Assembly: GCA_022113835.1 (NCBI GenBank)
Contig: JAILWY010000029.1
Location: 2,490,001 to 2,554,000 of the forward strand
Direction of reading: 5' to 3'
DNA length: 64,000 nucleotides
Source: Atopsyche davidsoni
Taxonomy: Eukaryota > Arthropoda > Insecta > Trichoptera > Hydrobiosidae
In this document: positions 33,490 to 45,032 of the stretch, one piece after another
Numbering within the stretch: the first letter of the stretch is position 1
Layout: the number at the start of each line of letters is the position of its first letter
Position numbers and translations under genes: made by a program
The notes under the pieces: generated by a model
Told to the model about the DNA's origin: nothing
What the model saw: the letters and a program-made list of their open reading frames with translations, nothing else
Database searches by the model: none

Positions 33490-34120
33490 TATAATTTTTA
33501 ACACGGTATATAAGTACATTCGATGGAAACAGAGATGATCTGGAACCATTTATAGATAATTGTAACGAAGCTTACAATCTCGCGAATAAGGTTCAAAAAC
33601 CTATATTATTTTCATTTATTAAAGCGCAAGTTTCGGGAAAAGCAAATCGCGTAACCTCTCACAAAAAATTTGAAAGCTGGCCTCTATACAGAGATCTTTT
33701 AATCGAAAATTTTGGGGAAATAAAAAGCGTTTTCCACGAGCTTTAATTGAACTACAATCTTGCAAACAGCATCAATTAGAAACTAACCCCAGTTACACGC
33801 AACGAGTCGAAAAATGTTATTCTCAATTGTATAAAGCGACATTAGCAGAGAACAAAAACCCTTTAGAAATAGAAGGTAAAATCGCCACGATAGAACAAAT
33901 GGCTTTACAAACATTTATGGTCGGAGTACTCAGTTAATACGGTTTATTATCGAAGAAGCTTCTGATATTCCCAAACAGAGGAGCAAACTAACACATTTAT
34001 TCAACTCAATAATACCAATTCTCATAGTAAATTTTGTACATTATGCAAAAAATCAGGTCATAATTCATTTAATTGTAAATCATAGTTATAGTTCAAATTA
34101 CGATTCCCAAAATCATAGCA
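33490..34120 (+). pseudogene. Gypsy-like gag remnant, unit C
   Basis: Third copy of the gag remnant, with the LTR-derived 5' junction seen in unit B and an intact zinc-knuckle pattern near 34034-34078. Frameshifted like the others. Confidence 0.6.
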
Positions 34121-34165
34121 CAACTCATCGTAAAATTAAACCGAAATGACGATTCATCATGTTTG

Positions 34166-35535
34166 GTGACACAAGTAGAATTGAGCAATCAAATTCGAAA
34201 ATTCGGGCAGTCGGAAAACCCAACAGCGCCATTAAAGCGGCGTTTTTCGGCAGAAGAAAAATTATGCAAGGAACACTATGAGAAAACTCATAGAAGGATG
34301 GAAGATGGCAGGTTTGTTGTTGGCCTACCGTTAAAGGAAAAAATTAGACATATCTTGCGGCTCGAAAGAGATTGCTTGATTTAGAACGTCTGACTCAAGA
34401 AAATACAAGGAGATTGAATACTCAGAAACCATTAATGATCATTCGAGGTTAGGAATATAGTGCAGAGTAGTGAAGAAATGCCAGAGGGTAGTGACCCTTA
34501 TCGCTGTCAAGAGTTACACAGAATTTTTCACAAAATACTCATCATTTAAGAAAATGATATCCATTGTAGCATATTTTAGACGTTTCATTAACAACTGTCA
34601 AAGACAAATTATTTATCTGTCAACGAAAAGAATCAGAATTAGTTTTGATAAGAATCATGCAACGAAGCGAGTTCAGTGACGAGTGCAGGGCTTTAGAAGC
34701 AAACAGACCTATACGTAACAATAGCCAGATAATAAAGTTAAACCCCTTCATGCAAAATGGAGTTGTAGCGGCCGGTGCAAAATACACCGAGCCACAATAT
34801 TCGACAAGTTCGGACTTGTTAAGCTCCGCCCCGACCACAAGGTCGGACTTGTCCGAGCAGGTAAAAACTTTATAATTTACCGATACAACCCCCAGCGCAT
34901 CACGCCCCCCACAGAGAGACTCCGGCACTCAACCAGTAACCACGCGTAATTCTGTCTTGTCTAAGTAAACAATAAATAACGAATACGCAAACATTTCGCC
35001 TGCCTTTTGATCAACATCCATCACACCATACCAACCTTTGGCGAAAGAGTAATTCGAGTGGGAGGTAGAATCAATAAAGGTGACATGGATTATAATCAAA
35101 AGCATCCGATCGTACTTCCATCGAAGCATCCGTTTACAAGGTAGTTGATCAGAGACGAACATTATAAGGCATTACATGTAAGTCCACAAGGATTATCAGA
35201 CAAAAGTACTGGATTATTTATGGACGAAACAGCATCCGAAGGGTACTTCGAACATGTACGGTGTGCAGTCGTCATAACACCAGATTCATAGGAGAATTAA
35301 TGGGAGAACTTCCACGAGAGAGAATTAGTCCATCCAGACCATCAGTAAACACAGGAATAGATTACGCCGGACCATTGTTTATTAAAACGGGAGGAATGCG
35401 GAGCACCAAAATGACCAAAGTATACGTTTGTTTATTTGTGTGCTTAGTAACCAAGGCAGTTCATTTGGAAATTGCAACGGCATTAACTACACAAGCGTTT
35501 TTAAATGTATGTAAAGCAATTATATTGCTTTAAGA
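34166..35535 (+). pseudogene. BEL/Pao pol remnants, unit C
   Basis: Same deletion derivative as in A and B, including the LTR-like insert (about 34776-35035). A TAG interrupts the integrase N-terminal piece at about 35141 (FTR-stop) where A and B read Leu. GIDYAGPLF and TKAVHLEIATALT are retained. Confidence 0.75.
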
Positions 35536-35759
35536 TTATGTGCCAGCGAGACTCTGTTGGCCGACGCTGAACGTCCTTATGTTCACTGTTTTATCGGCCA
35601 TCGGCTGATAAAAACCAGAACAAGGTGATAGATTGTGGGTAGAAAGATAAATGAGAATTTGAGTAATCATATTAGTAATAATTTGAGTTAAAGTGAAGTG
35701 AAGTGGACGATAGACTTAAATTGTCGTTTCTTTACATTTGACAAGGGTCAGTAGATGGA

Positions 35760-36796
35760 AAAAGTAATTTAATATACATAACCTCCATTGAGACACCGGA
35801 TGGACGTGTCTTTGAGCTCCTGGATGATTTGAAGCTCATTAATAAGCACACGGCCATATTAGACTCAAATGTATTTACTAAAATAAAGAATTCACTAAAA
35901 AAAAGACACGATATGGATTCCGCTTAATGCACATGAGAAAAATATATTTGGATGAAGGCGAGAATTTACAATTTGGTGAGCAATATTTGGAGGAAGTTAC
36001 CAAATTAACAGCTGAACCAATGACTTCATGCCATAAAAAGGAGAAAAATATTGGAAAAACTGCAGAGAAATTTTTAATAGACAAGTTTTCTAATAAAACA
36101 TCCAGTGTGGACCAGTGGATTAATCATTTTGAAAGTGAATGTGAAAGATTTGACATTCTAATGGATGAAGAAAAAATTGAAATATTGAAATATCTTTTAG
36201 ACAAACAGTGTCTAGATTGGTATAGCAGTATGTTAATTAAATTGACGGTAAAATCTGAGTGGATAGAATGGAAACACATGGTACACATGGAAGCCATTTC
36301 AGGCACCGGTGAAATCGGTGCGAGGACCGTCGGCGTGGGCGCGGTGGAAGCCATTTCAGGCACCGGTAAAATCGGTGCGAGGACCGTCAGCGTGGCCGCG
36401 GTGGAAATCATTTCAGGCACCGGTGAAATCGGCGCGAGGACCGTCGGCGTGGCCGCGGTGGAAGCCATTTCAGGCACCGGTGAAATCGGTGTGAGGACCG
36501 TCGGCGTGGCCGCGGTGGAAATCACTTCAGGCACCGGTGAAATCGGCGCGAGGACCGTCGGCGGGGCCGCGGTAGGAGCGGGATTGAGCTCAAGAAGGAG
36601 AGCGCGAAGAGGTGTATCAAGACCGTCATCGCGGAGCATGGTGCTTCGGTGGCGAGTGGCCCTGGATAGAGCGCGGAGGAGGTCAAACAGGTCCATCGTC
36701 GCGGAGCGTGGCACTCTGCGAGCGAGTGAGGTGTGGAGAGGAGTCAACAGGACTGTCGTCGCGGAGCGAGGCACTCTGCGAGCGAGCGATGTGTAG
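35760..36796 (+). CDS. Retroelement gag fragment fused to minisatellite repeats
   Basis: 35760-35927 encodes a gag-like N-terminus in a broken frame (SIETPDGRVFELLDDLKLIN). From 35927 an open frame of 289 codons begins with gag sequence (WINHFESECERFDILMDEEK, LDKQCLDWYSSMLIKLTV). At about residue 120 it enters five 19-residue repeats close to EAISGTGEIGARTVGVAAV, followed by an Arg-rich tail with repeats of VAERGTLRAS. The frame stays open because the repeat unit is 57 nt; other frames and the opposite strand are open too, so openness is weak evidence for a protein. Most likely a decayed gag that captured a minisatellite. Confidence 0.45.
36288..36575 (+). repeat. 57-bp GC-rich minisatellite, five copies
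   Basis: Units contain GCCATTTCAGGCACCGGTGA then ATCGG(T/C)GCGAGGACCGTC and end GTGGCCGCGGTGGAA. Units 3 and 5 use ATC for GCC at the unit start. GC content is far above the flanks. Confidence 0.85.
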
Positions 36797-36800
36797 AGAG
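36620..36800 (+). repeat. Second GC-rich tandem repeat, about 63-bp unit, three copies
   Basis: Units begin GTC(A/G)TCGCGGAGC and include GGCACTCTGCGAGCGAGTGA (first copy more diverged). They lie at about 36627, 36695 and 36760, immediately after the 57-bp minisatellite. Confidence 0.65.
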
Positions 36801-37769
36801 GAAACAGGACCAATATAAAGAATATAACATTGTGTAATGCTGTTTTTTTTTTTGTAAATTACTCGGCATATAAGAGTTAAAAGATAAGTGTAAGAGTGAA
36901 AGTTTCAATTGCGTGATAATTACGAAGCTTTCCGCGTCCAGTTTCATACTTATTTAAATGTGCCTGTGGGCGTAACCTACAAATAATTTTGAAGAGTAAA
37001 AAGAGTTGATTATAGGGTTTTTACACATATTTCCCCTACCCAAACTCCCTAAAAAAAAAAATGGGTTGCTTCGAAAGCAAGACCTCACCGCAAGATGAAC
37101 CAACGGCCATTACATGAACAGACTACCAATTTCACTCGGCAAACGTGCAACAAACATGCCAGAAGGCACCGAAGTACTGTGTGAATGAGATTATCAAAAA
37201 AAAAAGACCAATCGCTATGTCGCAACACTTCACTTGCCGACGCAGTATTGCTTGCAATATTTATACTAGAATGCATGGTGTTTGTGATCCACAATCAAAT
37301 ACAAACGTTTCGTCATAGTAAACCAAAGTAGGATTTACACGAACATCATTCGCGTGCCATCATCATAGTGATGAATGAAAGACCGAGTGTAAAATGCATT
37401 CAAATATCACCTTTACAATTTAATCAGTTCTAGCTTCTAGTTCTAGCCTGTTAACTCTCGCGTATCTTTGAATATAATTTGTTGCTAAGATTATACTTAA
37501 AATGTTTACATCAATATGATTAAAAGAAATATTTATACACAACCATACGCCAACCTGAAACATCTGAATATCTTAATCTTTCTTAAATATATGTAGTAGA
37601 GACCAAAGCCAAACACTATTTTTTATATCCGTACATTAAAGACAGCCAAAATAACTTTGTTTAAACGACTTATACATATTGGATTACCTATCACGTAAAT
37701 TACCCAACTTCCTACCAGCCTAAATAACAAACCGGCCTATTATATAAATAGAATCAATCAGGTGCATAT

Positions 37770-38320
37770 GTCGGGCATTTATAGACTGAGGTGTGATGAT
37801 TGTCCTATGTCTTATATTTTAATGTTCGGATAAAAGCACATTTAAGTTGTATGAAAACTATATTATTCATTTTTGTGAAGACCGTCTTCACGGGAAAATT
37901 TCTCATTCTCTCTATGAAAACTAATCATTTTTCAGAATTCGCAAATCATCTTATTGAAACGGACCATACATACAACGGTGGTTTTGATCAACACTCAATA
38001 ATTTAGAAATTCTAGAGATTTCTAAACAATATAATATAAATAAAAGTTTGTTAATTAATAATATTGTTTTCCCGTCCTCATCACCTTTATTAAACATGTT
38101 TCCATTATAATTTATTTTAATTTAAACCGTAAACAAATTTTAGTCCACGTCGTGATCCGACTAATTGTATAACCCTCATCTAATTATTTTGAATTTTTAT
38201 TGTTACCGTGACTCTGTTAGTATATTTTGTTAGTTTATATTGCATCTGAAGATGACCAAGTTCTTGGCTCGAAACTAGTTATGCATTGAATTAAATAAAA
38301 CTCATTGTGAAGAATTAAAG
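37770..38320 (+). mobile_element. Penelope-like element, truncated GIY-YIG copy 2
   Basis: Begins with a GIY-YIG start in a decayed frame (SGIYRLRCDDCPMSYI) and continues, after frame damage, to HFSEFANHLIETDHTYNGGF. The AT-rich 3' part matches 17850-18080. Near 38245 is CTGAAGATGACCAAG, a TTC loop and CTTGGCTCGAAAC: a hairpin with CUGAAGA and GAAAC flanks like a hammerhead core. Confidence 0.7.
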
Positions 38321-38353
38321 AGTCATCACAATTTCATAAATCAATTATTAAAA

Positions 38354-39060
38354 CACCGCATTTCAGATGTGTCGGTGTTGGCTACCAATTTCACTCGGCA
38401 AATGTGAAGAGTACTGTGTGAATGAGATTGTCAAAAAAAAAAAAAAAAAAGATCTATCGCTCTGCCGCAACACTTCACTTGCCGACGCGGTACTTCTTGC
38501 GATATTTATACTAGAATGCATGGTGTTTTTGATCCTTCCGAGGGACAGATTCATATATTATCGCTCACACGCTCTGGTGGATATAAAATTCAGGAGTTTA
38601 AGTTGGCGACGTCCATTAGGATGAGTCGGTTGTGAAAATTATTCATTTCGAAGGTGAAAATGTAATTATACGATTTTGTACGATCAGAATAAATATAAAA
38701 GATATGGTTTTATAAATCGCAGTCATTCGGTGCATGTGTCGGTTGTGGAAATCATTCATTTCAAAGGGGAAAATGTAATTATACGACATATTATTCATTT
38801 ATGTCCAAACTTAAGGATTATCACTAAAATGTCGTAAATTTGATTTCGAAGCAGGCCCAAAAACATCGTCCAGGCTCGAGAGCAGCAAGTTACGTTGACT
38901 TTGTTTGAGCAAAATATACTAGAATAATGGCAAAACGATGCCTCAAAGTTGTTATGAGCCTCATGTACATGGTTGAAAAATGTTTGCCCTAATCATTAGA
39001 CGCATTCTTTCTACCTTGATTGCGTATCAGTTATAAAATGACTCTTCATCATGCAGACGG
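38354..39060 (+). repeat. Unclassified repeat family, longest ordered copy
   Basis: In order: TGTCGGTGTTGGCTACCAAT; the CACTCGGCAAATGTG block with an 18-base A run; two tandem copies of a GTCGGTTGTG...ATTCATTTC block (about 38622 and 38739); the CTCGAGAGCAGCAAGTTAC and GAGCAAAATATACTAGAATA/ATGGC block (38872-38940); and TTAGACGCATTCTTTCTACC (38997). The same blocks occur at 9455-16200 and at the 3' ends of composite units A-C. Function and class unknown. Confidence 0.6.
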
Positions 39061-39299
39061 GACTTACAGGGAATGTAACCTTTCATCGCACTGAAACACC
39101 CTTTTTTCTTTCTGAATACTACACAACTTTGTTAGCTTTGAGAAATTATTGAGAGCTTAGTTGTAATGGCAGTCAGATCGAAGTCAGGCCTGTGAGACGA
39201 GTGAAGTCTGGAGTCCGCATTGGTATTCTCTCATGTAGCGAGATTATTGGATGGGATCCGTCAGTTTTGATCCTTGCACCCTCAACTCTGTATTCTGTT

Positions 39300-40110
39300 T
39301 GCGTTTTCTATAAACCAGTGTGTCCTGGCAGACACGTATATTAAAATTATTATCAGCTCAGATTAAATAATAATTGTACGACTGTGTTGGATTTTACATA
39401 TCAAAGCAGCGTCACTTGCGCATGCAGAACAGATGCTCATCGAAGCTTCGAGTACAAGTGCAAGTGGAAGTTGAAAGTAATTATTCTGATATTGGAAATA
39501 AATATTCACACGATAGGTGAATTTCCCAAGCACGACCCATTTGAGGAATCATCACAAAGCGCTGATGGAATTTTTCTGGAAGTTATTGGAACATGAGCTG
39601 ATCAAAAAGAAAGCGTAGTAACTTTCTCCGATCACGATCGTCACAGGTCCCGGCAGCAAGGTTGCCTAGTTTCCAGCTAGCCAGAGTGGAAACCACGGCA
39701 AAAATGCACCGAGTGGTACGGCACTATTGCCAGCAACCGAACATTGAAAATAAATCCGATTCTGAATAAAACTCGACATAAATTAAGACTACAAATCGCT
39801 TAGCATTTAAAAATTAGGAAACAGTTAGAATCGGTTATTAGTCAATTAGTTCGGGGAGCCAAGACTTCTACAACTCTCCCCCTTTTACACCGGTGAGTGA
39901 AGACATAATCATCACATTCAACTGTTATGTGAAATATTTTACCAAAAGCCGTATATATTAATTATAAACAAACATTATAATTATTCTAAAACGCAATACA
40001 TTGCCCTATTTAAAAGTAAAATATACTAGAAAAATGATAAAGCGTTATCTGTGAATATTATCCAAACAAGGATATTTTGAAGTAAGATTAATTATGTATG
40101 CTAACGAAGA
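39300..40110 (+). repeat. Diverged copy of the unclassified repeat family
   Basis: Contains GGGAGCCAAGACTTCTACA (39857), as at 12287, and AAAATATACTAGAAAAATGATAAAGCG (cf. block at 11935). The open frames are short: 39384-39596 covers 70 codons without recognised motifs, and the frame from 40035 (MIKRYL) stops at once. From 40110 to 40740 I see nothing I can name. Confidence 0.4.
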
Positions 40111-40760
40111 ATGTATAATCTCGGTAAAGAATGGTAATGATACAGCCTCTAACCGATTTTATCAAATACTAACAAAGATAGCCCAAGACATTGTCTAATG
40201 CTGAGACGTTCGTTAGATTTTTAGGAGACGGGAAGAGATTCACATTTGAATCTGCTTTTACAAAGAACGGCAGTTCGAGCAACAAAGACAACATTCCTTA
40301 TATATTATAAAGATATTACATACGACGATCATTCATTAATTTCTAAGTAGGTAATTGAAAAACTTTACTGAAAACATGGCGTATTCACGTGTCAAACACA
40401 CCAATATGTCTCATACATACACGCAGGTATATATGTAATATAATAAAGATCATTCTAAGATGCACTCGGAGGAGAAAGGCACCGAATAAGACTATTTACT
40501 TTGAGCATTCGACAAGAAATACAAATACGGATGTTTCGAATTTAAATAAATAACCATTGCAACAATAAATAAGATGAAAAAAAAATTATATACATGCAAA
40601 TGGTTAGTAAATCAATGGAAACCCTTGAATCGTTGTAACATGATTATCAAGGTCTTCATTCCATGGTCTTAAAATATTATCACGAACATGACTAAGCTTT
40701 TTATGTTTTGAGGAAGTCACAAGCGAACAACTTCTCATATTTTATGATTATATTTGGTTA

Positions 40761-43386
40761 TTACGCACGGGGCCTAAGAAAATGACTGATCTTAATGTGC
40801 TTCCTTAAATTACTTTTGTTATTACATTTATATGAACAATCATCACACGCAAAAGGTTTCTCCACTTCGTGCGTGTGATTGTGTATGATCAAATTACTCC
40901 TTCGATTACACATGTACGAACATTTCTTACAAGCAAAGGGCATCTCGCCGGTGTGCTTAAATTTATGCGTGGCCAGATTGTTCCTCTTATTGCACCTGTA
41001 TTCACATTGATCGCAAGCAAACTGCTTCACAGGATCAGATTCATGCGTGAGCTTATGGGCAATCAGCGTGTTTTTACGGTAGCATTTATACCCGCACTGA
41101 TCGCAAGCAAACGCATCCTGCGCGTGGGCGAGCTTATGTCGAAACAAGTTTCTCTTACAGTTGCTCCTATAAGTGCAGCCATCACAAGCAAATGGCTTCT
41201 CACCGGTATGTCGAAGTTTATGAGTAGCGAGCATATCTTTGCAGTGAGCTCTATACGGACATTGACCACAAATGAACGGCTTCTCGCCGCTGTGAATTAA
41301 CCTACTGTGTTCTTTTAATTTACTCTTTTCGTTGCATCTAAATTTGCATAGGTTGCAATCGAAAAGCTTTTTACCAGTATGCGACAGTTTATGCATTATC
41401 AAGTGATTGTTCTGGTTACAAGTATAGGGGCATTTGTCACAAGCATAAGGCTTTTCGTTGGAATGAATGAGTTTATGCCTCAGTAGATTGTTTTTATCGG
41501 TGCACCTGAAGGGACACGTGTCACAGCCATAGGGTTTTTCGCCGCTGTGCTTAAGCTTATGCGTTTTTAAATGATACGCTCTTTTGGACGTGTAAGAGCA
41601 TTGATCGCAAGAAAAACATCCGTTAACAGAATATTTACGCTTAGAATTTGGTGGGTTCCTTGCAAAAGATTTAGGTTTATCTAACTGTAATTTTTGTTTA
41701 CTCGTAGATGAACTGCCAAGCAAGCTCCCTCCATCCGCCTTCGAAGAGTCGATTCTCGTATCCAGCGCCAAGGTAGTCCGGACAGCATCGGCATCCTTCA
41801 TCTGCGACAAATAGAAAATATCTAATTAAAAAATGTTTTATCCAACACACAATCCTACTTGTAACAATAATAGCATTAAATTCAACATATAAACATAGAC
41901 TTGCTGTCCACTTACATGTATATTTCTTCATCTCTTTCTTAAACAATAATTACATCCGAACTGAGAGTCGAATCCAAGAGCTGTTACTTCTAACAGAACA
42001 TCCGCTTTATACAAATCAGCAAGCATTTTGCCTCTGCTTCTATCCGAAATTGTATTAAAAATGGCACTTTATTATAAAACTATGTACTGGTGGAGTCACG
42101 AGGAAGGAGACGGCCCACCACCCACGCCGAATGAACAATACACAAACTGCTGACTTCAACTGTAGTCACTCCTATATATAGCCTTAACTTCCTTTGTTCT
42201 GTTATCTTGGAATGTGCAAGGAAAGGCAAATCCGTTTGTGAGAATTAAAGCTGCAATACGACTCCCAAGCAAAAAAACAAACCTTTGTTATGCAGACATT
42301 TGCTTTGTAATACATTTTCATAAATATTATTTGAGCTGACTTGCAAAACAGTAGAATATCAAATTTACTTACTGAGCATAATTATCATGAGCTCATGTTA
42401 ATTTTTATTTTTATTCCATGACCAGGAAACATTCAAGCTCCGGTAATCTAAGAATGAGAGTTCAATTACCACACCAGTCTACAGTGGCAGATGACCGCAG
42501 CAGAAGAAAGCAAGAAGTACAACAAAGATTGAGGTACTTGTAAAACTAATACTTATATTTTTAATATCAGGTCGGTAGGAGTAATATTTTAGATCCGTAA
42601 TTCAAAAGATGAAATGGCTGAACACGACAGCAATAGCTTCTGATAACTTACATACCTCCGCACAGAAAAAAAGTTTACTAAGTTCTTATGCCTTTCATTT
42701 GTATAAATAACAGAAAAAAGTCACCACATATCTTACGACAATTTACTAATTAAACCATATTTTTTTTACGTATTGTCACATTTTATAATTCATGTTGATC
42801 ATTGTAACAATGTGTGTGGTTTATTCGTAGGTAGACACTATAATTTGCTACAAAAAGTAATCGTAACTTACACGAGTACATAAATAGTATGAGTCTACAA
42901 TCTTTAAATACCTAAACATGTTTTCTTTTATAGAATAAATCAAAGTAAAAAATGTAGATTTTTATTATGAAGACAGTTGGAGCAATTATTTCCTAACCTC
43001 AACCAACAATAATAATTTAGAAACAGATATACGGGTAAACGTATCATATATAAGACAAAATATGATATTACCTGTTGACTATTGATTGATTGTTGAGAAA
43101 CTGCTCCATTTCGTTCCAAAACAGGGTTGTCGGAATCAAACTCTTCTTTAACAATGTCCACATACTTAAGCAGGTCGCCATTGCTCACTTCGCTGGTGAG
43201 ACCGTTCTGGGCAATGATCGGGGCGGCGGTTTTCTTAACATCGTAATTAACGTCCACTTCCCTTGCCTCGATAGGAAACAATTTGTTTTTCGAATCTTCT
43301 TGTTTAGTTGACAGTACATCACAAACTATTGGCAAAGAAGTTTCTTCAAAGTAATCACTAACTTCCTGCTTAATTTTAACTTCCAT
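40761..43386 (-). CDS. C2H2 zinc-finger protein D (ten fingers)
   Basis: Complete two-exon gene. Exon 1 is 43072-43386 (ATG at 43386, 105 codons, donor CAG/GTAATA). Exon 2 is 40761-41801 after acceptor CGCAG; phase 0; 451 aa total. Exon 1 begins MEVKIKQEVSDYFEE, with SUMO-consensus IKQE (K6) and VKEE (K80). Exon 2 has about 65 linker residues, then ten C2H2 fingers from FSCDQCSYTS to FACDDCSYKC, mostly joined by HTGEKPFACD or HSGEKPFICG linkers. The fourth finger has HX4H spacing and the linker after the sixth is short (HAQDA). Likely a nuclear sequence-specific DNA-binding protein. Gene C is its closest relative in the window. The roughly 1.27 kb intron (41802-43071) holds no recognised element. 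Its upstream region lacks the TGGCAACACTC motif of A-C. Confidence 0.9.
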
Positions 43387-45029
43387 TTCACCATGAAAGC
43401 AGCGATTTCCGATTAAATATCAACGGAAAAGGCGCGCACGCCATTATACCGCTTAAAAATACAGTGACAGTGTCTATGGTCTAGCCTCTGGTAACGGTTT
43501 TTTAATTTTTTAAATGTTGTTCAACATGCAATGAAACCAATTGACGCTTTCGTACTAATAATAATATACGAAGTCGTACTAATAAATTTAACCAATAAAT
43601 TGATTATTTATAACATCAGTTTATGCTCATAAATTTTATGTAATATATAATTTTTTTTAAACCCTCTACAACAACTAAAACAAATATGCCATTTTTTTCA
43701 TTAAGTCGTTATTTTTAAATTGTTACATGTGCATAATTTTTATTCACAATTTAACGATAAAATAAAATTTTAATTTATTAAATTGAACGTAACGAACGTA
43801 AGCAAATTTTTTTTCATTAATAAATATTAGTATCTTGGGTGCTACGGCATTTTTTTTTCGTTTTGAATAGTTTATAAATATAATTTCAATACTTTAAAAT
43901 TCACTTTATGGTATATTTTGATAAAATGTGAGTTTTGGAACATTGCCAATGCTTTCAACCTTAAAAAAATGAAAGTTCCTTCAGCCATTTTGTTGATTTG
44001 CTGTCAAGTTCATTTTTTGTTAAAGGCTTCGTGACCGAATAAATTTTACCAAGGAACAATAGTTTATTTGTTACAAAAATGTATAGATAACTATATTTGA
44101 AACCTTTTATTAAACATATTTCAATTAGCACAGCTTTCTCTACAAGGTGAGTCAAATAATATCGATTACAAAAAAAAAACAACAATCCAACAGGTTGTTT
44201 ACTACAGAAGCACCTGCATCCTTATAATTATTTCCTCTAAGGATTGTGTTATTATGTTTACTTAACTATTTGTTGGGATATTCCTATTTCACACAAAAGG
44301 ATTTCGATCTAAAACGTGTTCAATATTCAATGGACATTATATCATTATTCAGTTGACCTCACGCTGCGTAACGAATCTCCACACGTCGTTTTACAGTTTT
44401 AAAATGTACTAAAACGATTAATATTACTTGTAAAATTATATTGAATTTCATATTTGTATTATATTTTTCGCTTAATTCATAATAAATTTAATTAATACCT
44501 TAAAACGTTACTCTAATATGCTTTGAAATGAGGTAGTCTTCATGAAAGGTTATAAAAAAAACTGTAAATATTCCAATTAGGTAAAATACGATTCGTTAAC
44601 TGCATTACGGCATATTTTCTTATTAAATGTTACAGCCAATTTTAGTGTAAACTGCATAGCATTCTGAAAATATATGTTTGTTCTTAATAATTGGAATAAA
44701 CTATATTTCACCAGGTTGGTGGTCAATCTGAAGTGAAAATCAATTCGATGATGCTGGTGATTTATTCAGAAATTTCAGTGCAAAGAGCAAGGCTTTTAAA
44801 TATAAATACACTGAAATATTGAAAAACCTCTCTGATGTAAGTTTTCTGTGATTATGCTTGTATTAAAGCCAAACTACTATTTATTTACTTACTTCTCCGC
44901 TTGTGGCTTCCAACTCCTACAGATGAGTGTAACTTAAAGGCTCCTCATTCAGATTATCTGAGCTTGGCTGTCTCTTGCTTCTGGAATGAAAATAAAAGAC
45001 TTATTATTCTAATACACCTTTGTATGCAG
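43387..45029. other. AT-rich intergenic DNA upstream of HR78
   Basis: Spans the shared upstream region of the divergently transcribed gene D and HR78. No repeat or coding motif recognised. A non-coding first exon of HR78 may lie here but no splice pair stands out. Confidence 0.4.
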
Positions 45030-45032
45030 GAT

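Larger units (their letters stand above)
32826..37380 (+). mobile_element. Composite retroelement array, unit C (truncated, with a different 3' half)
   Basis: Collinear with A and B up to about 35741, where A/B continue TTTTTAGGTAAG and C switches to unrelated TTTGACAAGGGTCAG. The gag-integrase fusion and BEL integrase tail are absent. In their place are a different gag and GC-rich minisatellites (35742-36800). It rejoins the B-type 3' block at about 36926 and ends with the common 3' block at about 37377, where Penelope-related sequence follows. Confidence 0.75.

Noticed and set aside
36124..36813. 229-codon open frame on the minus strand antisense to the minisatellite
   Set aside because: A 57-nt repeat unit without stops keeps several frames open on both strands; openness is not evidence of coding here.
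40869..41300. 143-codon plus-strand frame opposite the gene D fingers
   Set aside because: Mirror of the repetitive finger codons; the minus strand carries clear C2H2 spacing.
41698..41946. 82-codon minus-strand frame overlapping the gene D acceptor
   Set aside because: Out of frame with the finger exon and crosses the clear acceptor at 41801/41802.
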